Assembly: GCA_036365145.1 (NCBI GenBank)
Contig: JAEOAD010001753.1
Span: forward strand, 178,088-242,087
DNA length: 64,000 nucleotides
Reading direction: 5' to 3'
Source: Orientallactaga sibirica
Taxonomy: Eukaryota > Chordata > Mammalia > Rodentia > Dipodidae
The notes under the pieces are model-generated. The model was given only the letters and a program-made list of their open reading frames with translations, did no database searches and was not told the DNA's origin. Below are positions 1 to 10,781 of this stretch, one piece after another (position 1 is the first letter of the stretch; every line of letters starts with the position of its first letter). Made by a program: the position numbers and the translations under genes.

Positions 1-51
1 ACTGTTGTGTGTTCATTACTTATGTATGTATATGTATACATGCACACTCTC

Positions 52-229
52 TTTTACAAAGGGAGAGAGAGAAACAGAGAGAGAGAGAATGGGAACACCA
101 GGACCTTCAGCCGTGGGAAACCAAATCCAGACACATGTGCATCTGGCTTACGTGGGTACTGGGGAATTGAATCTGGGTCCTTAGGATTCATAAGCAAGTG
201 TTTTAACTGCTAAGCCACCTCTCCATCCC
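52..229 (-). repeat. tRNA-derived SINE, antisense
   Basis: The antisense of the window's main tRNA-derived SINE is readable here. A purine-rich GAGA tail lies on the left, then the body, then the complement of the conserved start GCTGGAGAGATGGCTTAG at the right edge. It is diverged from the best copy at 55.6 kb. Confidence 0.85.
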
Positions 230-366
230 TTATTTGATACTTTGTTTTGCTATTATTTTACTTTACAGTTGTTTTGTTTTCTTTCTTTTCACTTGTGACA
301 TATTTCCCAGTTTTGCTATTTGTCCAATTGTTTGATGAGTTTATATTTATATAAAATGGGTATATT

Positions 367-525
367 GCCAGATGTGGTGGCACATGCCTTTATTCCCAGC
401 ATGAGGTGGCAGAGGTAGGAGGACTGCTATGAGTTTGAGGCTACCCTGAGACTCCAGAGTAAATTCCAGGCTCGCCTGGACTAGAGTGAGACCCTACCTC
501 AAAAAAAAAAAAAATAAATAAATAT
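367..525 (+). repeat. B1 SINE
   Basis: This is a 7SL-derived B1 element in sense orientation: GGTGGCACATGCCTTTA, then a body ending in GAGACCCTACCTC, then an A-rich tail with AAAT repeats. The middle segment 'GAGGCTACCCTGAGACT' is the variant shared by all B1 copies in this window. Confidence 0.9.
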
Positions 526-1082
526 ATTAAATAAATAAAATGGACATTAGGTAGGTTTGCTTGAATGAGCATGGGTGTGTGGGCATTTTATTTACTGAGG
601 GATGGACAACTTACTAGTTGCTACATCACTGAAGAAAATGACTTCCCTCTGTAGCGCCATTAACTGCCAATGGCTCATTGGTGGGCTGAAGACTCATGAG
701 CCCCTGGCTCATCCATGATACAATATTGATGGACTCAATCTTACAGATCAGTAACCATACTTACTATGAGTTCATGAGCACAGTTGTCATGTGTGCCCCA
801 AAGTTAGTGCTTTTCTGCATCCCTCTTTATCCTCTGGCACCTACATTCCTTCTTTCCTCTGTTCTGTTTTGTTTCCTGAAACTGGGTGGGGTTATGGAGA
901 TGTCCTACTTAGGCCTGAGCACTCAACAGACACTTACTCATCACTTTGACTACTGGAAAGAAGCTTCTTTTAGAGCAATACTAGTCTATAATTACAAACA
1001 TAGATATTTAGAAGGCAGTTAGATATGCACAACATGCCCACTTAGCAAAACAATAGGGTCTCCTGCCTAGGGATTTTTTGGG
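526..1082. other. Unassigned sequence
   Basis: I recognise no gene, splice signal set or repeat family here. Short open frames show no domain signature. Confidence 0.4.
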
Positions 1083-1256
1083 TTTTTTTTTTTTTTTTTT
1101 TTTTTTTGTTTTGGTTTTTCAAAGTAGGGTCTGGCTCTGGTCTAGGCTGACCTGGAATTCACTATGTAGTTTCAGGGTGGACTTGAACTCATGGCAATCC
1201 TCCTACCTCTGCCTCCCGAGTACTGGGATTAAAGGCATGCACCACCACACCTGGCT
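1083..1256 (-). repeat. B1 SINE, antisense
   Basis: A poly-T run on the left is the A-tail of the - strand element. It is followed by the antisense B1 body ending in AAAGGCATGCACCACCAC. Confidence 0.9.
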
Positions 1257-1275
1257 CTCTTGGTTTTTTTTTTTT

Positions 1276-1945
1276 TTTAACCAGGTTAACAGTACCAGAC
1301 ATGAGTGGGGTTGTTTGGATTGACACTTGAAACTTCTCTAGTGGGTGGAGGGGACACTGGAAATGCATCAGTGGAGTGCTGGAAGACAGCCCTGGAAGAC
1401 AATGTTAAGGACAAAAATGAAATCAAGGAGTTAAGGGGGAGTAGGCATACAACAGATTGGAAGTTGTTGTTTTTAATTCTTGTAAGACCTTTAAGCATTG
1501 GAGGAAGAACAAGGGAACCCAAGTATATGGAGACAGATTGTCTCAGGCCCCTCTGAGAGTGAGCTGACTGTGAGCAATGAGAGATAAGTTTAAAACAGCC
1601 ATTTAGTATAGAATATCTAAGGATTAACAGAATTTCTGTTAGGATTCTAATAAGTATAACTTTTTATGCTGGAAATTTTGAGGTCTGTTTTTCAAACTGT
1701 TGAACAAATTGCATGGTCTATACCTGTCATTGTAAAACAGATGTGAGACATTGTCAGAATAAATGAACAGCATTTGAACTTGACTGTGGCATGGATATCA
1801 CTCAGTGATTGTGAGCCCATCCATCTATTCACAGTCTGAGCTGTGATGTCTAAGACTTCTACTTTATTCTCTGACTATAATTTTTAGTGAATATTAAGTC
1901 CAAACAGTTATGCAAAAATTTTAATTTTATATGTACCTTTGAAGG
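1276..1945. other. Unassigned sequence
   Basis: No recognisable exon, RNA gene or repeat. It may be old degraded repeat or unique DNA of the long first intron or upstream flank. Confidence 0.35.
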
Positions 1946-1949
1946 TCAG

Positions 1950-2160
1950 TGTGGCCCTTTAGGGGAGAATTTTTGGGACCTGGGAGGAGTTTAATCCCAT
2001 TGTGGTCAGTTAGTATACAAGGGATTGTATCATTTTTTGGTATTTTTTAAAATTTGATTTGTGTCCTAATATATAGTCTTTTTCAGATAATGTTCCATGT
2101 GCTGCTGAGAAAAATGAATATTGTGGAGCATTGGGATTTCACTGACTTTGTTCTTCAGAG
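1950..2160 (-). repeat. Old L1 fragment, antisense
   Basis: Phrases such as TTGTGTCCTAATATATAG and AATGTTCCATGTGCTGCTGA are typical of antisense mammalian L1 sequence. The fragment abuts a younger-looking L1 5' fragment that starts at about 2160. Confidence 0.5.
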
Positions 2161-3215
2161 CTATAATTTCCGCCTGTTTTTTCTTCAGTATTTCTCTTTC
2201 CTTACTCATGTCCTCTAATGACCTTTTAATTTCATTAAGCTGTTTTTCTGTGCAGTATTTCAGGAGTTTGTTTTCTTCTTTGAATCCTTTCATTTCTTCT
2301 TCATTTCCTTGAGTATAGATAAAATCATTCTTTTGAAGTCTTTGTCAGGTATTTCATAGAAAACACTCTCAATCTTGATAATTTCTGAAGGATTCATAAT
2401 TTTGGTGGGATTGCATTTTCTTGATTCTTTGTGTTTCTTGTATTATTATGAGGCGACTTTGGCATCCTGAATTGATTTGATGCTTGGTTTTTCTACTTAT
2501 CTGCAGTGTCTTAGATGTGGTGATCCACCTTTATATACTTTCAGGATATGAGTTTAACCTGCCAACTGTAGCACTTGTACCCAATCCAACTGCAGAAGTT
2601 ATCCTAGGGGTTGAGTTTGCTTGGTAAGCAAGTATTCTAGTGGACTGGGTGGGACAATATACTGGCAAAGTCTAAACTTCAACTGAGCAATATACACATT
2701 CAATAAAAACCAGCACAGAGTATACAAGTGTGTGGATTAAACAAACAAACAAATAGTCCTATAAGTCCTAAATCCCTAAGGACTTGTGTTGTTCTCCACC
2801 CTTAATCTTGTCATCTAGGAGGTAGAGAATTCTGTTCTGAATTGGGTTCCTGGTCAGCCTGGATCTGGGTCAGACCTTCCCCCCAATAATGAGAAAAGCA
2901 AAAGACAAAGGCCCTATAAATCTGTAAGCATTAAATGCAGCAATATTCAACACCCCATGTACAGCTTATTTGAAAATGGTAAAGCCAACCAAAAATATGT
3001 AACCCACAACCTGCCCTGACGACCTGGAAAGAGAGATTAGCACCTTCAATGCAGGCCTATGTACTTTTTTTTTTTTTTCTTTTGTCAGTTGGCCTTGTTA
3101 CCTTTTTGTGTGGCTTCCAATCTCACACCAATGCTGAGTTCCCACCTCGATCCCTCTGTGCTGTGCTGTGGAGCTGGAGCTCTTCTCAGCTGTGATCGAT
3201 GTGATAACACTGGGA
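2160..3215 (-). mobile_element. L1 fragment: ORF1 N-terminus and 5' UTR
   Basis: This stretch is collinear with 39.8-40.8 kb of the large L1 in this window. It covers the N-terminal coiled-coil part of ORF1 (residues like EENKLLKYCTEKQLNEIKRS on the - strand, about 2160-2310) and then the 5' untranslated region up to about 3215. ORF1 is shifted and stopped, and neither the C-terminal part of ORF1 nor ORF2 is present. It is a dead fragment of the same or a closely related L1 subfamily. Confidence 0.75.
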
Positions 3216-3247
3216 ACTGAATGCAGGAGGTTCACAGTTCTTATGGT

Positions 3248-3443
3248 AATATTTTTATTCATTTACTTGCAAGGAAAAGAGAGAATGGGTGCAGCAGGAT
3301 GCACAAGGGTCTCTTGAAACTGACAATCTTCCATACACACAAACCACTTTGTGCATCTGGCTTTACATGGATACTGGGAATTGAACCCAGGCCATCAAGC
3401 TTTGTAAGCAAGCACCTTAACTGCTGAGCCATCTCTCCAGCCC
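3248..3443 (-). repeat. tRNA-derived SINE, antisense
   Basis: Antisense SINE body ending in GCTGAGCCATCTCTCCAGCC, the complement of the family's 5' start. The tail side is at about 3248. Confidence 0.85.
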
Positions 3444-4100
3444 TCCTTTGAATAATTTTCATGTGTTCTGTTAATACCCTCAAAAGTCTTCTCAATCTAT
3501 TTAAACTCCTGGTTCTGAGTCTGATTGAACATTGAGAGGGCACTGGAGCTTGCTCCACCTTCTGTTCTCTTCCAGGCTCTGCTTGGTAACTGTAGGGGAC
3601 CAGTTGCCCCTTTCTCAAGAGGTCAGCCAGAACCAGAACCAGGACTCAAGTCTCAAATCATCACAATTCTGGCTGACAGCCCCACCCTCCTGGTACCCAC
3701 AGAAAAGCCAGGATAACTAGGACATGTCTCAGTCAAGGCAGGAAGTCTGCAGAGTGTCCGACATGCAAGCCTAGGTACCTGCTGCAGGCCCAGTCATTTC
3801 ATCCCAGTCCAGGCCACTTTTCTCTGTCCCCCAGATGGGCTCATTACTGACCTTGGGCATTGCCACCCTCTGCTCAGCTGGAATCTGGCCTGTTCAGCTG
3901 CTGAAAGTTTCTAGACTGTTCTCAGCATAATTTGGGGGCTTTGTGTTCTACAAGATCTGTCCATGGACAGGATCTCAGAGCTACTATTGTTGCATTCCTG
4001 TGTCTCCTATCCACTCTAAATCTGCTTTAAACAGATTTCTCTCCCTACATCTCTTTCCCTTCCCCAAGAATGCTTCTTTGTTAAAAATGTGGTAGATTGG
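3444..4100. other. Unassigned sequence
   Basis: No recognised coding exon or repeat. It follows the L1 5' UTR and SINE directly and could include further degraded retroelement sequence. Confidence 0.35.
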
Positions 4101-4296
4101 GCTGGAGAAATGGCTTACTGGTTAAGGTACTTGCCTGCAAAGTCTAACAACCCATGTTTGATTCCCTCCCACCACCTAAAGTGAGATCCACATAGTGGCA
4201 CATGTGTCTGGAATTCATTTATAGTGGATGGGGCCCTGGAGTGCCTAGTCTGTCTGTCTGTCTTCTCTCCACCTCTCTCTGCTTATAAATAGATTT
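4101..4296 (+). repeat. tRNA-derived SINE
   Basis: Starts GCTGGAGAAATGGCTTACTG and carries the diverged body and a CT-rich tail. It is the sense orientation of the family seen at 55.6 kb. Confidence 0.8.
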
Positions 4297-4436
4297 TAAA
4301 AAATGAGAATAAAATGTGTGGATGTGTATTTGTGTTTTCGTGTGTGTGCAGTGCATGTGTGTATACAAGTATTCATGCACACAGTCAGTGGGGATAAAAG
4401 ACATTTTTGTGTGTTATTTCCAGGAATGCCATTGGC

Positions 4437-4575
4437 AGATTTTGAGATGGGGTCTCTCACTGGCCTGGAACTAACCAAATATGCTAGACTGGCTGGCTAC
4501 TTGGCCCTAGGAACTCTCCTATCTCACCTCCCCAGTGCTAGCATTACAAGCCTGTGGCACCACACCTGGCTCTTT
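4437..4575 (-). repeat. B1-like/SINE fragment, antisense
   Basis: It ends in CACCACACCTGGCTCTTT and has the general antisense B1 order, but the central part differs from the other B1 copies. It may be an older B1-related or dimeric family. Confidence 0.5.
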
Positions 4576-4654
4576 TATATGGTTTATGTGGATCAAATTG
4601 AGGTCTTTAGGTTTACAAGACAAACACTACCCAATGAGGCTCACCCGAAGAACA

Positions 4655-4766
4655 TTTTTTGGGACCAGGTCTTCCTATATATATCTCAGGCTACCTTTGA
4701 ACACATGATGCTCCTGTCTCTGCTTACTGAGTGCTGGGATAACAGGTGAGTGTCACTGTGCCCATC
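4655..4766 (-). repeat. Old B1 SINE, antisense
   Basis: GAGTGCTGGGATAACAGGTG and the flanking order match antisense B1, with many substitutions. Confidence 0.65.
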
Positions 4767-4772
4767 TGCACA

Positions 4773-5730
4773 GCACCCCAGCCCCTCCTCCAAGAAGTCT
4801 TTCTGGATAGCAGGCCAATTCCCATCACTGCCATTGCCCATGCCCACATCATTCCTCCACATGTCTGCCTCCAAATTTTCAGACCACAAGGGTAAAATCC
4901 ATTGTGTTCTATGTCTGCCTGGACTTAGCTCTGAGCTAGGATCACCTCAAGTTTGTAAGCAGCTGCTCAGAATCCAGGTTTCACCTACACCACACATGAA
5001 GCTATGCCTCCAATTTCTCTAGCCTGACTTCCTGCTTCTAGATGTTTCTTACAAAATATCCTGTTCTCCAAGAGCCACTTTCCTCCCCACACTGGGCATT
5101 CACCAAACACATTGTCTCCAGAGCCCACTGAGGGACTTTCCAATCATCATTCCAGCCAGCATCCTTAAACAGTGAGAGATAAATGTCTGAGATCATCACT
5201 CTCATCCAGGAACATACCTTCCCTGCCAAGCCCTGTCTAGTTTCCCCAGTAGGGGCTTCCCCAAATTCCTCACCTCCACCTAAGCTCCTGTGTGGTCTTC
5301 CCAGTCCTTTTCCCTCCCCTTCACTTCCCTCAGACTCCTGGGCCTGGTAGGAGCAGCAGTGCCCAGCTACTTGTAATTAACCTTTACTGGGTGCTTTGTC
5401 TCTGCTATTCCTTTGAAAGGGGGCTGATGGGGCAGCCAAGGCCATGACACTAGGATGCTGTAAGGCTCCTGTACTTTTTATAAATTTTTTCAGACATCAT
5501 AAAGATAGGAACTTCCCTGTGGGGTTCATCTCTTGTAATTATACATATAATGTAAATACACAATGTAAGTATACATTCCACACTGTTGTGGATGCACTTC
5601 TGTTGGTGAGATATTTTACCTGTTCTCGGGCTGTTTTCCATCTCATCACTGTCACACACACACACACACACCCAATCACACACACCCTTCTCCATCTGAG
5701 TTTTTCATGTCTATGTTGTGCCATATTTTT
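4773..5730. other. Unassigned sequence with a short CA repeat
   Basis: No gene or clear interspersed repeat was recognised. A short CA run lies at about 5654-5690. A 143-codon open frame across 5444-5875 crosses the CA run and the L1 tail and has no family signature. Confidence 0.4.
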
Positions 5731-5734
5731 TTTT

Positions 5735-7310
5735 TTAATATATATATATTTTTATTTATATTATATTGATTTTACATTCATGGTAAAGGATCCATTGTCC
5801 TCCTCCCTGTCCTCCCTCTTTCAAAGGGACCCTTGTCAATGGGGAATGTGGGTCAAGCATTGTGAGGTTGGTTAAGAGTTCTGGGGGGTTGGCCAAAGTC
5901 TCTGTGGATGATGCCCCAACTATGGCTCTAACAAATCTTTCCGCCCCTCTTCCGCAAGTTTCCCTGAGCCACATTGGGGTCATTTTTAGTTCTGCTTCAG
6001 TGATGCGGTTTCGGGAGCCTCTGTGTCTCTGGATCTCTGGCTTAGTTGGAGGTGGATGTTCTCTGTGTTTATCTCCTTCGGCCTTTTGCTGGTGTCATGA
6101 TTGCCATGAATACTGAACTCTTGCCCTTCCCCTGCATTGTTCTATGGTTTCAGCTGGGGCCCTGGTGCGTGTGTGGTTAGCTGATCCTCCCTTCAGGTTC
6201 GATGTCCACCTGAAAAAGATAAGCAAATTCTCCATCGGAGATAAAAGTTAGTACTAGGTAGAAGGGATGACCATCTATGTTTTGGAGGGAAATTTATATG
6301 CGTTGGCTCTCTTCTGGCCCGCATTTGGTGGTATCTTGATCTTGAGACTGAGCTCATTTTTTGTACCTGGTTTTGACTTATTTCCCAGTTCCAGCAATGA
6401 GTTCCATACCACTGAGTGGATCTATTAGCCAAATCAAGAGCAGTTGGTTACCCACCATGGCTGATTGCCACTACTGCACTTGTATGAGCATTACGTCAAG
6501 TTGTTTCCAGCTGGGTATCTTAGACTGCCAGTTGTTTGGACAGATGTCGGTCATTTTCCCCAGTTGCTTGTATAGCGCCCTCTGGTACTAGACTAGCTAA
6601 CTGTCTGGGACTGACCCTCTTCCAGATTCTGAACATATCTCTTCGTGTTTGGTCTCACACACGTAAGCTGTCTTCAACAGTAGGGTCTTGCCATTAACCT
6701 TTGGTGGGTCACCAAGAACTCTGACAGAAGTCTGTCTATTTTGGGAAACCTTGTAGGTGTTTCAGATCAACAGCTCATTGTGGAAGTTCACCCCATGCTG
6801 GCACTGGGAGTTATAAGTCTGCACCTAGGAAGATGAGGGAAGAAAAAGATAATATAGAGGAGAAAGTGAGTATAGAGAGGGGAGGGAGAGAGAACGAGAG
6901 AGAGAGAGAGAGAAGAGAGAGAGAAGCAGGACAAGATTAAGGTTGGCCTTCATGATGCTCTCTCCAGGTTCCTGTGGTTCGGGTGGTCCCTCTGCGGGCC
7001 TGTTGAAGGATCAATGTTTTAACCTGTTGTTCAGAATAAAGGGTTTTATAGTGTCTTTTCCTTTTGGGTCCCAATTTGTATCCCCCTTGTTCTCCCTCCC
7101 ACCCTCTCATTCCCCCCACCCTTACCCTCCCTCCCTCCCACCCTCCCTTTGTCTGGGCTTCAGATTGTTTATTTGGTTTGGCCACCTGCCACATGGTTTC
7201 AGGTTAGGAGTGACAGATAAACGAGACCATGCGACGATTATCTTTTTGTGCTTGGGTGAGCTCACTGAGGATGATCTGTTCCATGTTTGACCATTTTTTT
7301 CAAATTTGGA
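5735..7310 (-). mobile_element. 5'-truncated L1: end of ORF2 plus 3' UTR
   Basis: On the - strand the C-terminus of L1 ORF2 can be read at about 7207-7300 (EQIILSELTQAQKD, then a stop). A long 3' untranslated region follows and ends in a T-rich run (the A-tail) near 5735. The 5' end is truncated near 7310. The 3' UTR differs from that of the large L1 at 34-41 kb, so this is another subfamily. I could not define a clean target-site duplication. Confidence 0.7.
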
Positions 7311-7385
7311 AGGCAATATTTTGACTGCACAGAGGAGACATGAGATGGAGACCTCATCAGGTCTTGAGCTCACAGCAAGCCAGAG

Positions 7386-7700
7386 ATAAAGGGAGAAAGG
7401 GAAGAAAAGAGGAAAGGAAGGAAGAAGAAAGGGGGGAAAGGGAAGAGAAGACAGGAAGGAAGGAAGAAAAACGAGTGGGAAAGGGAGGAGAATAGAAAGA
7501 AAGGGAGCAAAGGAGGGAAAAGGTGATGAGTGGCATGATTAAAGGGTGAAAAAAGAGGGGAGAAGTGAAGAATGGAAAGAAGTAGAGAAAGGAAGGAGCA
7601 TGGGAGTGAAGAAAGAGTGGGAGAAAAAAGAGGGATTAAATGGAGAAGAATGGAAGGAGCAAGGAAGGAACAAAGGAAGGACAAGGGAAGGAGGGCAGGG
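7386..7700 (+). repeat. Polypurine tract (A/G only), first copy
   Basis: About 315 bases that are nearly pure A and G on the + strand, made of irregular GGAA, GAAA and AGGG units. It heads a block that is repeated at 9118 onward. Long open frames here on both strands are low-complexity artefacts. Confidence 0.9.
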
Positions 7701-8460
7701 CTGCAGATACCTGGCCTGAGCACAGTCAATCCCTGTGGGCTGACCATAGTGTTTCATGCACACACTGTGGGGCTTATGGGATCTTCTGGCCCCAGGAGTC
7801 ACACCATCACACCAGGCCTCCTCAAACCCCAGGAGTCCCCGCACCTGTTATCTGGGTAAGTGTGGTGGTGGGGGGGAGCAGGGCAAAAGCTCTGTGAGCT
7901 GCAAAGCTTCTGCTTTATTATAGCTGCACCCTGGGTACCAGGAACCCCTGCATCTGCTTTCTGGGTATGTATGGGGTGGGACACAAGCTCTGTGAGCTGC
8001 AAAGTCCTTGCTTCAGCACAGCTGCACCCCAGTCCATGCAAAAGATGAAGCTCTCTCCTCAAAGGGTATTAGACATACTTTAGGGCCAAATATGAGTGAC
8101 CATTGTCCAGGAACACAGATTAAGTTTTTCCAAAATTCCATCTAAAAGTGTTAACAGTTTCATGAAGTTTTCATAACTACATAAGTCGTCATAAATCAAG
8201 GCACTTTTCAAGTACATTGGTTGACCATCAGGTAGGCAGGTTTTAGCAAAGCAGGGAAATCCCACCATAGTCTTCACATGCTATCTGATGACATTCTTAA
8301 ACTTTGGTTGGTGGAAGCTGGTGGTCTGTCAGTACACACAGCTGCACCTCAGGTCTCAGGAGCCCCTGCATCTGCTCTCTGAGTGTTTGTGAGGGAGAGG
8401 CACAAGCTCCATTAGCTGCAAAGTCCCTGCATCAATACAGCTGCAGCCCACTCTTCTTCT
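7700..8460 (+). repeat. Upstream block with about 105-bp repeated module
   Basis: A module containing 'GTGAGCTGCAAAGTCC' followed by a CAGCTGCACC-like end occurs three times (about 7835-7935, 7936-8035 and 8335-8450) and again at 9720-9815. The first two are adjacent. The third is separated by about 290 bases of unrelated sequence (about 8040-8325). The array sits immediately upstream of the candidate zinc-finger gene promoter. Confidence 0.7.
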
Positions 8461-8519
8461 GCCAGCCGCCCTCCCCTCCTGACTGCTGGGCTCCTCTGGT
8501 CTCCCCTGTGTTGTACGCA

Positions 8520-8772
8520 GGTGGAACTGCCCGTGACGTCACAATGCTGAGGCTCACCCAGAGCGTCCTTAGGAAAATTGTACTTTAAAAAGGCGGGAGC
8601 TGCGGAGTTCTTTCTCCTGAGCCTCTCTCCAGCAGCTCTGTGGGGCAGAGAAAGTGGCGGTGACGGTGGGCCGTCTGTGTGCCAGGGAAACTGCTCAGCA
8701 GATTGTAAACTGAAAGGCAGACAGTGTGACCAGTGCAGAGGAAGCATTTTCCAGAAGGCAGAGGAGGCGGCC
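8520..8772 (+). promoter_or_regulatory. Candidate promoter and 5' UTR of the KRAB zinc-finger gene
   Basis: This stretch is locally richer in CpG than its neighbours, has a TATA-like TTTAAAAAGG at 8585-8594, and leads into a first exon with a strong start context. A related, decayed version of the same block occurs at about 9880-10030. The transcription start is not visible from sequence; I infer it lies between about 8600 and 8650. Confidence 0.5.
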
Positions 8773-8811
8773 ATGGCGAGTCTTGGGGCGAGTGAGAGCG
8801 CTCCACAGCAG
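8773..8811 (+). CDS. KRAB zinc-finger gene, candidate exon 1 (start codon)
   Basis: The ATG at 8773 sits in a near-ideal context (GCGGCCATGG) and opens a 13-codon stretch, MASLGASESAPQQ, that ends in phase 0 at a good splice donor, CAG|GTAGGA. The next recognisable exon of a matching gene, the KRAB-A exon at 43,412, also begins in phase 0, so the two join without a frame break. Many KRAB zinc-finger genes have such a short first coding exon in a CpG-rich promoter. The weakness is the 34.6-kb intron: another exon 1 could serve the downstream gene, and this exon could belong to another transcript. The link is my inference. Confidence 0.5.
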
Positions 8812-8947
8812 GTAGGAGGATCGCGCTGGGCTGAGGGGTCACGGGGCTCCCTGGGAGGTGCTGCGAGAAAACCAGGCAAAGAGCTACCGGGGCCCAAACC
8901 CAGCTCCAGCTCACCTCCCTGGAACATGAGCCCAAATCCACACAGAC

Positions 8948-9008
<61 letters not shown>
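8948..9008 (+). repeat. (CA)n microsatellite
   Basis: About 30 nearly perfect AC/CA units, lying in the candidate first intron 137 bases after the exon 1 donor. It creates long spurious open frames on both strands (poly Thr-His and poly Cys-Val). Confidence 0.97.
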
Positions 9009-9010
<2 letters not shown>

Positions 9011-9117
9011 CGTCACAAAAAATTTTGGGCCTGGTGCACTCCTATGATCCCAGTGGGAGGCTGAGGTAGGAGCTTCAAGGTTTGAGGGAAAGTCTGGACT
9101 ATATAGAGCCTGTGTCA

Positions 9118-9590
9118 AAACAGAAGAACAAAAAGGAAAGGACAGGAGGAGATAAAGAGAGGAAGGAAAGGAAAGAGGAAAGGGAGACAGGGAGGAAAAA
9201 AGGGGACAAAGTAAAGAGGGGGAAAAGGAGAAAGGGAGACGAATGGGAAGAAGAAGGAAAAGAAGGGAAGGAAGGTAGAAAAAAGGGGGAAAGGGTGAAT
9301 AATAGAGGGAAGGAATGAAGGTGGGAAGGAAAAAGGAGGAGAAGAAAGGTAAAAAGGAAGGAAAAAGAGGGGAAAGGGGAAGAGAATAAAAGGAAGGAAG
9401 GAAGAAAAGGGGTAAAATGAGAAGAATGGAAAGAAGGAAGGAGAAAGTGAGGGAGGGAAATAAGGAAGAAGGGAGAGAGGAATGGAAGTAAGGAGGAGGG
9501 TGGGACCGAAAGAAGGAAGGGGGAGAAAATAGGGGAAGTGGAAGATAAGAAAGGAAGGAAGAAAGGAAGGAAGAGCAAGGGAAGCAGGGC
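9118..9590 (+). repeat. Polypurine tract, second copy
   Basis: About 470 bases almost entirely of A and G on the + strand, again followed by GCAGGGCTGCAGA, exactly as after the first polypurine tract. It is the head of a second copy of the promoter block. Confidence 0.9.
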
Positions 9591-10067
9591 AGGGCTGCAG
9601 AACCCAGGCCTGAGTGCAGTCAATCCCTGTGGGTTGACCATAGTGTTGTCAGGCACACACAGTGGGCCTGTGGAATCTTCTGGCCAGGAGTCACCTTTTC
9701 CCATGAGGCCTCCTCATGCCACAGGAGTCCTGCATCTGCTCTATGGGGAGGTGGGAAGAAAGATCCCTGTGAGCTGCAAAGTCCCTGCTTCAGTACAGCT
9801 GCATCCCACTCCCCTTTGTGAGCCACCCCCATGTAAGGAATGGTGGATGGTTCTGCCCCCCCATGCCCTGGCAGGTGGAATAGCCCATGATGTCACTGTG
9901 CTGCAGCTCTACCAGAGCACTGGGGAAATTGTAAACTTAAAGGCAGGGAGGTGCAAATGGTGAGGAGGAAGCAGCAGAGTTCATTTTCCTGATCCTCTGT
10001 CTGGTGAGATGGTGGTGGAGGAGGCGACCATGGTGATCTGCTTGCAAGTTAGACCTCTCCACATCAG
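9591..10067 (+). pseudogene. Decayed tandem copy of the promoter/exon 1 block
   Basis: The order of the 7.69-8.81 kb block is repeated: GCAGGGCTGCAGA, TCAATCCCTGTGGG, one about 105-bp module, an element like GAAATTGTAAACTT, and then GAGGCGACCATGG at 10,027-10,033 and a donor CAG|GTAGGG. The open stretch from ATG 10,030 to 10,067 is 38 nt, so it ends in phase 2. Unlike the first copy, it would not join the KRAB-A exon in frame. Three modules of the first block are reduced to one. I read it as a non-functional tandem duplicate, though its promoter could still be active. Confidence 0.65.
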
Positions 10068-10169
10068 GTAGGGGTTCAGGCCAGGTAAAGGGGCCACGTG
10101 AGCTTCCTGTTGGCAATGCGAGGACCCCTGGTGATAGGCCTGGCCTCATCCCAAAACCAGTTTCAGTGT

Positions 10170-10780
10170 GCCACCCACAAGTGTCTTCACCTCTCCATGC
10201 CGAGTTTCTAATCTCAGTGTGGTGTGCTTACAGACATTGACTTCATTTTCCTGTGTGTATGGACAGAAAGTGAAAACCAACACTGTTAGGTACTAAATAC
10301 TAGAAGGAAAAGCAGGAAGGAGAGTAAATGAGGTCTTGGGTTTACCAGCCTCTGGCCTTAACCCAAAATTTTAAGATGTGAGAAAAGAGTATCCAACACT
10401 ACTGAGTGTGATTAATTAAAGTGGGAAAGTCCTAAGTTTAATAAGCTCACTCTAATTTGGGAAAAGGTGTTTACCTAAGGCACCATGGTGATAGGCAGGT
10501 AGAGATTGTTAGAGAGTCACTAGGCCTGTGAAGAAATGACAGTTTGGGAGGGGCAGGCTGGTGTCAGGAAATCCTGACACTTCATGAATGGAAGACTAGG
10601 TTAGTTACTGAATGGAAAGGAAGGTCAGAGTATTCCAGGAACAGAGATGACTACCTGTTATTTAGATGAGATCTTCAGATTGGTTGGATAATGTGATACT
10701 TAGCATGCATCTAGGAATTTAGAAGATGCTATTAAAGAGAGAAGTGATGTAATTCAAGTATCTTCTGTGTGAATTAGCAT
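10170..10780. other. Unassigned sequence
   Basis: No recognised gene, RNA or repeat in about 600 bases. Confidence 0.4.
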
Positions 10781-10781
10781 G

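Noticed and set aside
4303..4749. A 148-codon + strand frame
   Set aside because: It spans GT-rich DNA and two antisense SINEs. No protein family is recognisable.
5756..6591. Frames of 75-84 codons on both strands
   Set aside because: They fall in the L1 3' UTR and show no conserved domain.
8412..9118. Long - strand frames (177-198 codons) and a + strand frame of 163 codons
   Set aside because: They run through the CA microsatellite (poly Cys-Val or Thr-His) and have no family signature. They are low-complexity artefacts.
7370..9704. Frames of 95-200 codons in the polypurine tracts
   Set aside because: Composition is Lys/Glu/Gly/Arg or Leu/Phe/Ser/Pro from pure purine or pyrimidine text, so they are not genes.
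10030..10067. Second start exon as an alternative first exon of the zinc-finger gene
   Set aside because: It ends in phase 2 and would put the KRAB-A exon out of frame, unless it serves as a non-coding exon.
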